NCBI GenBank assembly: GCA_046593875.1
Contig: JBKJQQ010000064.1
Location: forward strand, 1-13,087
From: SCTD01 sp046593875
GTDB taxonomy: Bacteria; Actinomycetota; Actinomycetes; Mycobacteriales; SCTD01
Length of the DNA stretch: 13,087 nucleotides
Direction: 5' to 3'
Positions 6,152-13,087 of this stretch are shown in pieces (position 1 is the stretch's first letter; each line of letters begins with the position of its first letter). The notes below the pieces were generated by a model. The model saw only the letters and a list, made by a program, of their open reading frames with translations. It was not told the origin of the DNA and did not search any database. A program made the position numbers and the translations under genes.

Positions 6152-6937
6152 ATGCGCAGCATGGAGAGCAACAACCCCGTCTTCTCGCGCAGCGAGTCGC
6201 TGCGCGCCGCACAGCAGGGCGTGGGCTTCCACCCGCCCGCCCCCTCCGCCGAGGACGTCGCGGCGATCTACGACACGCCCCAGCGGATGACGATGGACGA
6301 CGTCGTCGTCAAGACCGGCATCCTGCTGGCGATCGTCGTCGGCGTCGGTGCGGCTTCCTGGTACCTCCAGGTGCCGATCGGCCTGGCCCTCATGGCCGGC
6401 CTCGTCGGTTTCGCTCTGGCGATGGTCAACATCTTCAAGAAGAAGGTCAGCGTCCCGCTGGTCATGGCCTACGCCGTGGCCCAGGGCGTGTTCCTCGGCG
6501 CGATCAGCGCCAGCTACGAGGGCAGCTACCAGGGCATCGTCGTCCAGGCGATCGTCGGCACCGCCGCGGTCTTCGGCGCCGTGCTGTTCGGCTACAAGAG
6601 CGGCAAGCTCCGCGCGACGCCCAAGTTCGCCAAGGTCGTCACCTTCGGCCTCGTCGGCCTGGTCGCCGTCATGCTGCTCAACCTGCTCGCCGGCATCTTC
6701 ACCGACGGCGACCCGCTCGGCCTCAACACCGGCCCGATCGGCATCCTGTTCACCCTCGCCCTGATCACCTTCGGCGCGCTGACGTTCGTGCTCGACTTCG
6801 ACCAGGCCGACCGCATGATCGCTGCGGGCGTCCCGGAGCAGGAGGCGTGGCGCGTCGGCTTCGGCCTCATCGTCGGCCTGATCTTCCTGTACCTCAACAT
6901 GCTGCGGCTGCTGTCGATGCTGCAGGGCAACGACTAG
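6152..6937 (+). CDS. Bax inhibitor-1/YccA family membrane protein
   Basis: This 261-residue protein belongs to the BI-1 (TMBIM/YccA) superfamily, actinobacterial branch. A polar N-terminus of about 50 residues (M-E-S-N-N-P-V-F-S-R-S) is followed by seven hydrophobic helices near 52-70, 74-92, 101-120, 127-147, 160-180, 195-214 and 233-256. The segment FGALTFVLDFDQADRMI (207-223) has the acidic pair D215/D217 at the end of helix 6, a region where related bacterial calcium-leak proteins carry functional Asp residues; equivalence is not proven. Bacterial members are linked to ion leak or to control of the FtsH protease, but the actinobacterial role is unknown. The gene stands alone on its strand, 94 bases after the tRNA, and ends at a strong hairpin. 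TGTACT at 6099-6104 is a possible -10 element. Confidence 0.92.
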   Translation: MRSMESNNPVFSRSESLRAAQQGVGFHPPAPSAEDVAAIYDTPQRMTMDDVVVKTGILLAIVVGVGAASWYLQVPIGLALMAGLVGFALAMVNIFKKKVSVPLVMAYAVAQGVFLGAISASYEGSYQGIVVQAIVGTAAVFGAVLFGYKSGKLRATPKFAKVVTFGLVGLVAVMLLNLLAGIFTDGDPLGLNTGPIGILFTLALITFGALTFVLDFDQADRMIAAGVPEQEAWRVGFGLIVGLIFLYLNMLRLLSMLQGND

Positions 6938-6954
6938 CAGCAGTCCAGTCCGTA

Positions 6955-6992
6955 CGACGGGCCGTCACTCCGCGAGGGGTGGCGGCCCGTCG
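6955..6992. terminator. 17-bp hairpin terminator shared by convergent genes
   Basis: CGACGGGCC (6955-6963) pairs with GGCCCGTCG (6984-6992), and GTCACTCC (6964-6971) pairs with GGGGTGGC (6976-6983, two G-T pairs), closing on the GNRA-type loop GCGA. It lies 17 bases after the BI-1 stop and 6 bases from the metallopeptidase stop, so it can end both transcripts. There is no T-run, as is common in actinomycetes. Confidence 0.85.
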
Positions 6993-6998
6993 CCGTTC

Positions 6999-8417
6999 CT
7001 AGAGCGCGCCGTAGCGCCGGAGGACCTCGAGCGCCCGGGGCAGGTGCCGGAGCGACGCCGCCAGGTCCGCGGGCGTCGTCACGCCGTGCGCCGAGCGGCG
7101 GACGTGGCAGACCAGGGCGCTGTCGAAGACTGCTGCCCCGACGGCGGCCCGGGCCTCGAGCAGCATCGCCGCGCCTTGCACGTAGACCGACCGGTAGTAG
7201 GAGCTGCGCCCCTCCCAGTACGTCATCGGCGCGCCGACCCGGCGCTGCCCGTCGGCCGGGACCGAGCTGCTGGCGTAGCGGGCGGCGGTCCCGCGGTCGA
7301 GCCCCTCGGCGTAGGTCGCGAACGCCTCGTCCAGCCAGGGCGAGCGGCCCTGGTTGTTGCCGACCAGCCCGTACCACCACTCGTGCGCCACCTCGTGGCT
7401 GCCGGTCGCGTCGTCCTGCGCCTGACCCTCGCCGAGCAGGATCCCGGCCGGCTGCTCGACGCCGCCGCGCAGGTCGGGGACCACCGCGACCACGAGCCGC
7501 TCGTACGGGAAGACGCCGAAGCGGGCGGCGTGCCTACCCAGGGCGCGCGCCATCTCGCGGGCCACAGCCACCGGATCGTCGGGCATCCCGGGGGCGACGC
7601 CCACGAGCACCTGCTTGCCGCCGCCGGTGGCGGTCGCGGTCCGGAACGGCCCGGTGGCCACCAGCAGGTCGCGCACCGCCCGTGCCCGGAACACCGCCGT
7701 ACGGCCGTCGTCGGAGACCTGCGTGCCGGTCGCGAGGACCCGTTGCCCGGCGGGGCGGGTGACCGACAGCGACCGGAGCTGGAACACCTCGGAGGTCGTG
7801 GCCTCGGCGAAGTTCGCGGTCTCGGGCTCGACGGCCCAGCCGGTGCCGCGCACCCAGGCCAGCAGCGGCAGACCGCTGCCGAACCACGCGGTCTGCCCCC
7901 GTACGCCGAGGCGGTCGTTGGCGCCGGTCGGCAGCCGCAGCCGCCAGGTGAGCTCGATCGACAGCGGCTTGCCGGCCGGGGTCTTGCCGGCCAGGGGCAC
8001 CCGCAGCAGGGTCGGCGACGGTCGCTGCGCGGTACGGGGGACGCCCTCGACGACCACCCGCGTCACGTCGATCCGGCCGCCTGCGGCGCGGGGGCGGGGT
8101 GCGGCGGCCCACAGCCGGAACACCAGCTCGCCGGTCGCGAGGTCCGGGGTGAAGAGCAGCCGCGAGGTGCCGGTCACGAGGCCGCCCTCGACGGTCAGGG
8201 CGGCGTCCAGCACCGGCCGGCGCGGGTCAGGCGCCGCGTAGGTGGACGGGCAGGGCAGGGCCGTCGGCGTGGCCAGCGCTGCCGCCACCACGCGGGCCGC
8301 CGGCGCGCTCGGCGCCGTCGGGGCGGGCTCGACGCTCCGCGCCGTCATCGCGGCCCCGCCGCCGCACGCCGGCAGGGCCAGGGCGGACGTCACCAGCAGC
8401 GCCCCGGTGAGCCTCAT
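6999..8417 (-). CDS. M1-like zinc metallopeptidase, probable lipoprotein
   Basis: A 472-residue gluzincin. The signal MRLTGALLVTSALALPAC has a lipobox (L-P-A-C, Cys18) followed by a small-residue and Pro linker to about 55. An aminopeptidase-type N-terminal beta domain covers about 65-255. The zinc site is HEVAH (341-345) with the third ligand E364 in WLDEAFATYAEG, the HEXXH-x18-E spacing of family M1. The M1 exopeptidase loop GxMEN is replaced by GGVEQPAG (318-325), which keeps only the Glu. Y412 in VYVQGAAML is the likely catalytic Tyr. There is no C-terminal helical domain of full-length aminopeptidases. It is thus probably an extracellular, membrane-anchored aminopeptidase-like enzyme whose substrate is unknown. 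The ATG at 8417 is chosen because it gives the signal peptide and has a TANNNT box six bases upstream. Confidence 0.9.
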   Translation of the reverse strand: MRLTGALLVTSALALPACGGGAAMTARSVEPAPTAPSAPAARVVAAALATPTALPCPSTYAAPDPRRPVLDAALTVEGGLVTGTSRLLFTPDLATGELVFRLWAAAPRPRAAGGRIDVTRVVVEGVPRTAQRPSPTLLRVPLAGKTPAGKPLSIELTWRLRLPTGANDRLGVRGQTAWFGSGLPLLAWVRGTGWAVEPETANFAEATTSEVFQLRSLSVTRPAGQRVLATGTQVSDDGRTAVFRARAVRDLLVATGPFRTATATGGGKQVLVGVAPGMPDDPVAVAREMARALGRHAARFGVFPYERLVVAVVPDLRGGVEQPAGILLGEGQAQDDATGSHEVAHEWWYGLVGNNQGRSPWLDEAFATYAEGLDRGTAARYASSSVPADGQRRVGAPMTYWEGRSSYYRSVYVQGAAMLLEARAAVGAAVFDSALVCHVRRSAHGVTTPADLAASLRHLPRALEVLRRYGAL

Positions 8418-8423
8418 CGGTCG

Positions 8424-8429
8424 ACGGTA
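8424..8429 (-). promoter_or_regulatory. -10 box of the metallopeptidase gene (leaderless pattern)
   Basis: TACCGT on the minus strand lies exactly six bases (CGACCG) before the ATG at 8417. No Shine-Dalgarno sequence is present, so the transcript probably starts at or next to the start codon. Confidence 0.6.
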
Positions 8430-8438
8430 GACCGCGGC

Positions 8439-8444
8439 TAGCCT
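8439..8444 (+). promoter_or_regulatory. -10 box of the small divergent gene (leaderless pattern)
   Basis: TAGCCT lies exactly six bases (GCGCGG) before the GTG at 8451, again without a Shine-Dalgarno sequence. The two divergent -10 boxes are nine bases apart, so the two promoters must share their -35 regions with the opposite gene's start. Confidence 0.6.
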
Positions 8445-8450
8445 GCGCGG

Positions 8451-8867
8451 GTGGACGAGCAGGCGGCCTGCGTCCTCCTGCGCCGCGAGAGCCGCTCCCT
8501 CGTCCAGCGGCTGCGCCTGTGGACGCCCTCGCGCTACTCCGCCCAGGCGCCGACGCACGGCACCCGCGCCGACCTCGTCCACCACCTGGCCCAGGCCCTC
8601 GCGGACCGCGCCGCGGACACCGACGGCGCGCCGCGCCGACCCCTGCCCCGCCTCGACGGCGACCTCGTGCTGCCCGACCAGCTGGCCGTCACGGCCGAGG
8701 ACCTGGCGCGCGTCGCGGACGCCGACACCGCGCGTGCCGCGACCGCGCACCTGCTCCTGCACCGCCGCGACCTGCTCGACGAGGACGTCCCCACGGGGCT
8801 CGCCGCCGCCCTGTGCCTGGCCGACGTCCTGGCTGCTGGGCGCGAGGAGTGCCTGCGCAGCGCGTAG
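8451..8867 (+). CDS. Conserved actinobacterial protein of unknown function
   Basis: The 138-residue protein is rich in Ala, Arg, Leu and Asp. It has no signal peptide and no membrane segment. It opens with an amphipathic helix, followed by LRLWTPSRYS (residues 21-30), a helix DLVHHLAQALADRAAD, a Pro/Arg linker RRPLPRLDGDLVLPDQL (62-78) and two further helices up to 135. I recall this R-L-W-T-P-S-R-W/Y ... P-R-L-D-x-D-L-x-L-P-D-Q-L pattern from small hypothetical proteins of actinomycetes but know no function. Codon use has the same strong G/C third-position bias as its neighbours, the start has a leaderless promoter, and two strong hairpins lie downstream, so it is a real gene. It is transcribed away from the metallopeptidase with a 33-base gap. 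Confidence 0.8.
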   Translation: MDEQAACVLLRRESRSLVQRLRLWTPSRYSAQAPTHGTRADLVHHLAQALADRAADTDGAPRRPLPRLDGDLVLPDQLAVTAEDLARVADADTARAATAHLLLHRRDLLDEDVPTGLAAALCLADVLAAGREECLRSA

Positions 8868-8953
8868 TACCGGCGTGTCGCTCGTGCCCGGCGGGGCCTT
8901 CAGCGGCCAAGGTGCCGTCGTGCGGGCTCTGCTGGGGTAGCCCCGCGCACCGT

Positions 8954-8992
8954 CCGGAGGCCGGCCCCACCGATCAGGGGGCCGGCCTCCGG
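8954..8992. terminator. 15-bp perfect GC hairpin (first of a tandem pair)
   Basis: CCGGAGGCCGGCCCC (8954-8968) pairs perfectly with GGGGCCGGCCTCCGG (8978-8992) around a nine-base loop. It lies 86 bases past the plus-strand stop at 8867 and has no T-run on either strand. Confidence 0.85.
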
Positions 8993-9000
8993 CACGCCCA

Positions 9001-9038
9001 CGTGAGGTCCCCGGCACCGGAGTGCTGGGGACCTCACG
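9001..9038. terminator. 17-bp hairpin (second of a tandem pair)
   Basis: CGTGAGGTCCCC (9001-9012) pairs perfectly with GGGGACCTCACG (9027-9038); GGCAC/GTGCT extends the stem inward to the loop CGGA (9018-9021). It begins 16 bases past the thiolase stop on the minus strand, so it is the first structure that transcript meets. Confidence 0.87.
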
Positions 9039-9054
9039 AGGATGAGCGGGAGGG

Positions 9055-10272
9055 CTAGCTGAGGCGCTCGATGACCATCGCCATGCCCATGCCGCCGCCG
9101 ACGCACATGGACTCGACGCCCCACGTCTTGTCCAGCGTCTGCAGGCCGTTGATGAGCGTGCCGGTGATGCGGGCGCCGGTCATGCCGAACGGGTGGCCGA
9201 CCGCGATGGCGCCGCCGTGCACGTTGAGCTTGTCCATGTCGATGCCGACCTCGCGCTGCGAGGACAGGACCTGCGCCGCGAAGGCCTCGTTGATCTCGTA
9301 CAGGTCGATGTCGTCGACGCTCTTGCCGGCCCGCTTCAGGGCGAGCTTGATGGCGTCGGCCGGGCCGTGGCCCATGACCTCGGGGGACAGTCCGGTGACC
9401 GAGGTCGACACGATGCGGGCCAGCGGGGTGAGGCCGAGGGCCTTGGCCTTGTCGGCGCTCATGACCACCACCGCGGCGCCGCCGTCGTTCAGCGGGCACG
9501 CGTTGCCGGCGGTGACCAGGCCGTCGGGGCGGAAGACCGGCTTGAGGCCGGACATGGCCTCGACCGACGCGCCGGCGCGGGGGCAGTCGTCCTTGTCGAC
9601 GACGGTGCCGTCCTCGAGGGTGTACGGGCTGATCTCGCGCTCCCAGAAGCCGTTCGCGATCGCCTTCTCGGCGAGGTTCTGCGAGCGGGCCGCGAACTCG
9701 TCCATGTCCGCGCGGCTGACGCCCTTCCAGCGGGCGACGTTCTCGGCGGTCTGACCCATGGCGATGTAGACGTCGGGCAGCTCGCCGGACTCGCGCGGGT
9801 CGACCCAGGAGTCGGCGCCGCCCTCGGCGGTCTTGGCGGTGCGCGCGACGGCCTCGGCGAAGTCCGGGTTCTGCGCGTCGCCGCTGTCGGCCATGCCGTT
9901 GCCGAAGCGCGACACGGCCTCGACGCCGGCCGAGATGAAGGCCTCGCCCTCGCCGGCCTTGATGGCGTGGAAGGCCATCCGGGTCGTCTGCAGCGAGGAG
10001 GAGCAGTAGCGGTTGACGGTGGTACCGGGCAGGTGGTCCAGGCCGAGCTTGACGGCGACGACGCGGCCGATGTTGAAGCCCGCCTCTCCGGCCGGCTGGC
10101 CGCAGCCCATCATCAGGTCGTCGATGTCGCGCGGGTCCAGGCCCGGGACCTTCGCGAGCGCGGTCTTCACCGCGAAGGCGGCCAGGTCGTCGGGGCGGGC
10201 GCTGGCGAGCGAGCCCTTGAAAGCGCGGCCGATGGGGGTGCGGGCGGTCGCGACGATGACGGCTTCGGTCAC
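9055..10272 (-). CDS. fadA3: Thiolase family acyltransferase (acetyl-CoA C-acyltransferase, FadA3-like)
   Basis: A 405-residue cytoplasmic thiolase, which cleaves 3-ketoacyl-CoA with CoA (or runs the reverse condensation) in beta-oxidation. The nucleophile is C90 in VNRYCSSSLQ, followed by the NEAFA motif (N328-E329), H360 in GGAIAVGHPFGMTGAR and the second catalytic cysteine C390 in CVGGGMGMAM. All residues known to be needed are present and the length is typical. The GTG start at 10272 has GAGGAGA at 10284-10278, five bases upstream, an unusually strong ribosome site for this window. It lies 59 bases after the SGNH hydrolase gene on the same strand, with a -10-like box between them, so it may have its own promoter besides read-through. 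The order matches M. tuberculosis fadA3 (Rv1074c) next to Rv1075c. Whether it degrades or synthesises is not decidable here. Confidence 0.93.
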   Translation of the reverse strand: MTEAVIVATARTPIGRAFKGSLASARPDDLAAFAVKTALAKVPGLDPRDIDDLMMGCGQPAGEAGFNIGRVVAVKLGLDHLPGTTVNRYCSSSLQTTRMAFHAIKAGEGEAFISAGVEAVSRFGNGMADSGDAQNPDFAEAVARTAKTAEGGADSWVDPRESGELPDVYIAMGQTAENVARWKGVSRADMDEFAARSQNLAEKAIANGFWEREISPYTLEDGTVVDKDDCPRAGASVEAMSGLKPVFRPDGLVTAGNACPLNDGGAAVVVMSADKAKALGLTPLARIVSTSVTGLSPEVMGHGPADAIKLALKRAGKSVDDIDLYEINEAFAAQVLSSQREVGIDMDKLNVHGGAIAVGHPFGMTGARITGTLINGLQTLDKTWGVESMCVGGGMGMAMVIERLS

Positions 10273-10277
10273 TGGGG

Positions 10278-10284
10278 TCTCCTC
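10278..10284 (-). promoter_or_regulatory. Strong Shine-Dalgarno site of the thiolase gene
   Basis: On the minus strand GAGGAGA stands five bases before the GTG at 10272 and fixes that start. It contrasts with the leaderless starts elsewhere in the window. Confidence 0.75.
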
Positions 10285-10303
10285 GGTTCGGGATGTCGCG
10301 CCC

Positions 10304-10309
10304 AGCGTA
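10304..10309 (-). promoter_or_regulatory. Putative -10 box of the thiolase gene
   Basis: TACGCT on the minus strand fits TANNNT and would give a leader of about 25 bases containing the GAGGAGA ribosome site. No convincing -35 hexamer is seen; that region is occupied by the palindrome at 10322-10332. Confidence 0.4.
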
Positions 10310-10321
10310 AGGCTGCGGACC

Positions 10322-10332
10322 GAACGTCGTTC
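10322..10332. promoter_or_regulatory. Short palindrome, possible operator before the thiolase
   Basis: GAACGTCGTTC is a 5+1+5 inverted repeat lying about 18 bases upstream of the thiolase -10 box, at the -35 position, and touching the stop codon of the preceding gene. A fatty-acid regulator of the TetR type could bind such a site, but the repeat is short and this is conjecture. Confidence 0.25.
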
Positions 10333-11378
10333 TAGTGAGCCTGGTCACCCTCGAGGTCGGCCAGCTCGGCCAGCTCGGCCAGCTCGGCCGGGTCGGTCGG
10401 ACCGGCGGGCGCGCCCCGTCCGACCAGCGGCAGCCGACGCCGCAGCATCGCCAGCCGGCCGGTGCCCTCGCCGGCGGGCAGCGGGTCCACCTCGACGCCG
10501 GGCTCGCGGGCGGCCACCCGGGCGGCCAGCTCGACGTCCTGGACGCTGTCGCTGATCGGCACGCTGACCGGGATCTGGACGCCCAGGCTCTCCAGGACGC
10601 TCGGCAGCATCGTGTCGACGATCCGGCGGTAGCCGTCGGCCGAGGGGTGGAAGCGGTCCCGGCTCCACAGGTGCGGCTGCTCGTTGAACTCCTGCACGAG
10701 CAGGTCGCCCAGCGAGACCGCGATGCCGCCCTCGTCGACCGTCGCGACCGTCTGCGCGGCCGCCAGTCGTCGGCTCCACTGGGCGGCGACGGTCCGGAGC
10801 GGCTGCATGACCGGCTTGACCGTGCCGAGGTCCGGGCAGGTGCCGACGACCACCACGACCCCGGCGGCCCGCAGGGCGCGGACGGCCCGGCCGAGCTGGT
10901 GCGCGGCGGTCGCGCGCGGCACCCGGTGGGTGACGTCGTTGGCGCCGACGATGATCACGGCGACGTCGACCGGCCGGCGCAGCGCCCGGGCGACCTGCAC
11001 CTCGAGGTCGGCCGAGCGCGCGCCGGTCACCGCCACGACGTCGAGGTCGACCCGGCAGCGCAGGTCGCGGGCGATGCCACCGGCGAACAGCGCACCCGGC
11101 GTCTCGTCGGCCTTCGCGCAGCCCAGCCCGGCGGCAGCGGAGTCACCGAGCACGGCCAGGTGGACCGGCTTGTCGCCGCGCCGACCGCGGCCGTAGGACC
11201 CGGCGGCCAGCGGCGCCCGCTCGGTCGGCATGCCGATCGTCTGGCGGGCCAGCCGGGCCTCGGTCGCGAGGATCGCGAAGCCCACGCCGAGCGCACCGGC
11301 GAAGCCGCCGCCGCCGTACGCCGCCTTGGCCGCGAGGTACTTGGCCCGCCGCCCGGGCCGGGGGACGGCTCTGACCAT
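10332..11378 (-). CDS. SGNH/GDSL-family hydrolase, probably membrane-anchored (Rv1075c-like)
   Basis: The 348-residue protein has a basic N-terminus, one hydrophobic segment at about 21-39 (signal anchor) and then the SGNH esterase fold. Block I is LAVLGDSAAAG with nucleophile S80, the oxyanion Gly lies near G119, block III is VGANDVTH with N147, and block V is DRFHPSADGY with D241 and H244; the catalytic set is therefore complete. After about residue 265 comes an extra C-terminal part, ending in the low-complexity AELAELAELADLEGDQAH. The position beside a fadA3-like thiolase suggests an orthologue of M. tuberculosis Rv1075c, described as a GDSL-like esterase. The substrate is probably an acyl or acetyl ester at the cell surface. 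Its ATG at 11378 overlaps the preceding stop by one base (TGATG), so it is coupled to the metallo-beta-lactamase gene. Confidence 0.9.
   Translation of the reverse strand: MVRAVPRPGRRAKYLAAKAAYGGGGFAGALGVGFAILATEARLARQTIGMPTERAPLAAGSYGRGRRGDKPVHLAVLGDSAAAGLGCAKADETPGALFAGGIARDLRCRVDLDVVAVTGARSADLEVQVARALRRPVDVAVIIVGANDVTHRVPRATAAHQLGRAVRALRAAGVVVVVGTCPDLGTVKPVMQPLRTVAAQWSRRLAAAQTVATVDEGGIAVSLGDLLVQEFNEQPHLWSRDRFHPSADGYRRIVDTMLPSVLESLGVQIPVSVPISDSVQDVELAARVAAREPGVEVDPLPAGEGTGRLAMLRRRLPLVGRGAPAGPTDPAELAELAELADLEGDQAH
10361..10387. repeat. 9-bp tandem repeat, three perfect copies, in the SGNH gene
   Basis: CCAGCTCGG occurs three times in a row, with degenerate GGTCGG and CCGGGTCGG copies on either side. 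It keeps the frame and encodes A-E-L repeats near the C-terminus (residues 331-340). The copy number could vary between strains. Confidence 0.85.
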
Positions 11379-12097
11379 CAGGACGGCCGGCCGGCGAGGA
11401 AGGCCCGCACCGCCGCCCGCGCGCCGGTCGAGACGTGCGCGCCGTGCGTGAACCCGGCCACCTCGAAGTCCAGCTCGCCGAGCCGCTGCGCCGACGCGCG
11501 CGACAGGCGCACGTCGGTGCAGCTGTTCTTGAACGAGTAGCGCAGGCCGCGGACGTTGAAGACCGCGTCTGAGGTGAGCAGGACGCCGCTGGTCGGGTGC
11601 AGGAACGAGCAGTGCCCCGGGGTGTGCCCGGGGGTGTGGACGACCTGGATCCCGCCGGCCAGCGGCAGCACGTCGCCGTCCTGGAAGGTCCCGTCCACGC
11701 CGACCTTCGCGAAGCCCTTCAGCGCACCGGGCAGGCGGGTCATCAGCCGGCCGCCGCGGGTGGAGGCGTCCGACGGGGGCATCCGCCCCTCGCGGACGTA
11801 GACCGCCTCGCGTTCGTGCGTCTGCACCTGCGCGCCGGTGGCGTCGACGACCGAGCGGGCCCCGCCGGTGTGGTCGTTGTGGGCGTGGCTGAGCAGCAGG
11901 TGGGTGACGTCGCCGGGGGCCTTCCCGAGGCCGGCCAGCGCGGCGAGGATCTTCTTCGGGGCGCCCTTGGTGCCGGCGTCGATCAGCGTCAGGGTGCCGT
12001 CAGCGCCCTGCAGCAGCCAGGAGTTCAGGAAGTCCGCGGGCGCGGTCGGGATGCGCCACACGCCGTCGGCCACCTGCACCGCCGCCACGCCCACCAC
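11378..12097 (-). CDS. Metallo-beta-lactamase-fold hydrolase
   Basis: A 239-residue MBL-fold protein, probably cytoplasmic because no signal peptide is seen. The metal-binding set is complete: SHAHNDHTGG (H71, H73, D75, H76), H162 in HTPGHTPGHCSFL, D177 in LLTSDAVF and H218 near the end in FTHGAH. The HTPGHTPGH and LTSDAVF segments are typical of the glyoxalase II/YflN-like general hydrolase group, so a thioester, lactone or phosphoester substrate is possible; none can be named. Tandem GTG codons at 12097 and 12094 are both possible starts, and no Shine-Dalgarno is obvious. It is divergent from cbs and one base overlapped with the SGNH hydrolase gene, so the two hydrolases share a transcript. 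It takes the place of lipU in the mycobacterial gene order. Confidence 0.88.
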   Translation of the reverse strand: MVGVAAVQVADGVWRIPTAPADFLNSWLLQGADGTLTLIDAGTKGAPKKILAALAGLGKAPGDVTHLLLSHAHNDHTGGARSVVDATGAQVQTHEREAVYVREGRMPPSDASTRGGRLMTRLPGALKGFAKVGVDGTFQDGDVLPLAGGIQVVHTPGHTPGHCSFLHPTSGVLLTSDAVFNVRGLRYSFKNSCTDVRLSRASAQRLGELDFEVAGFTHGAHVSTGARAAVRAFLAGRPS

Positions 12098-12123
12098 CCC
12101 TACTCGCCGGTAACCAGGAGGCG

Positions 12124-12142
12124 AGCCTAGCGGCCGTACCCT
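12124..12142. promoter_or_regulatory. Back-to-back -10 boxes for the hydrolase operon and cbs
   Basis: TAGGCT on the minus strand (12129-12124) is 26 bases before the GTG at 12097, and TACCCT on the plus strand (12137-12142) is 62 bases before the GTG at 12205. Both fit TANNNT. The roughly 55-base cbs leader contains a GCGGG/CCCGC inverted repeat. -35 elements are not clear. Confidence 0.35.
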
Positions 12143-12190
12143 GCTCGGCGGGCGGCCTGTGGACGCGGGTCCCGCGGCGCCCGCGCTCCC

Positions 12191-12195
12191 GGAGG
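12191..12195 (+). promoter_or_regulatory. Ribosome binding site of cbs
   Basis: GGAGG lies nine bases before the GTG at 12205. It decides that start, since the next family-conserved residues (LVGGTPLVRL) begin at codon 10. Confidence 0.75.
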
Positions 12196-12204
12196 TACCG
12201 CCCC

Positions 12205-13087
<883 letters not shown>

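Noticed and set aside
8875..8940. 21-residue plus-strand mini-ORF starting GTG
   Set aside because: It has no ribosome site, no promoter and no recognisable product, and lies in a spacer before terminator hairpins.
6999..9017. Metallopeptidase frame extended upstream to 9017
   Set aside because: The extension runs over the divergent small gene and a hairpin and would hide the lipoprotein signal; the ATG at 8417 explains both signal peptide and promoter.
10322..10332. LexA (SOS) box reading of GAACGTCGTTC
   Set aside because: The actinobacterial LexA consensus is GAAC-N4-GTTC; here the spacer is three bases, and the adjacent gene is a thiolase.

Overview
The window is a piece of a high-GC actinomycete chromosome (Actinomycetota; I cannot place the family). 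The evidence is strong G+C bias at third codon positions, many GTG starts, 1-4 base start/stop overlaps, TANNNT -10 boxes directly before start codons (a leaderless pattern), U-less GC hairpin terminators, and gene neighbourhoods known from mycobacteria and relatives. Eleven protein genes (two cut by the window ends) and one tRNA are supported.

Layout. (1) 1-1823, plus strand: the 3' end of a DUF501 gene, an exopolyphosphatase/GppA-like gene (ppx2 type) and a family 5 uracil-DNA glycosylase, joined by two GTGA overlaps; DUF501-ppx normally lies downstream of eno and the ftsB-like divisome gene. (2) 1824-2128: a non-coding stretch between convergent genes, only about 60% G+C in its centre, unidentified. 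(3) 5793-2129, minus strand: an MFS exporter and a membrane GGDEF-EAL protein coupled by an ATGA overlap; the GGDEF site is degenerate and the EAL site looks complete, so the second protein is probably a c-di-GMP phosphodiesterase. (4) 5855-5939: a compound repeat with a perfect 16-bp inverted repeat. (5) 5984-6057: a tRNA with anticodon UAA (Leu) but a short variable loop, followed by a Bax inhibitor-1/YccA membrane protein. (6) 6955-6992: a 17-bp hairpin between convergent genes. (7) 8417-6999, minus: an M1-like zinc metallopeptidase lipoprotein, divergent from a small actinobacterial protein of unknown function at 8451-8867. (8) 8954-9038: two strong tandem hairpins. (9) 12097-9055, minus: a metallo-beta-lactamase-fold hydrolase, an SGNH/GDSL hydrolase and a thiolase. 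(10) 12205-13087, plus: the start of cystathionine beta-synthase, running off the window.

How the genes fit together. The thiolase / SGNH hydrolase / (third gene) / cbs order resembles Mycobacterium tuberculosis fadA3 (Rv1074c)-Rv1075c-lipU-cbs (Rv1077), with the metallo-beta-lactamase gene in the place of lipU. Most of the window is conserved housekeeping or accessory chromosomal content. I see no phage, transposase, CRISPR or recognised defence system. The least explained items are the short UAA tRNA, the inverted-repeat element beside it, the efflux/c-di-GMP gene pair and the low-GC non-coding block at 1824-2128.
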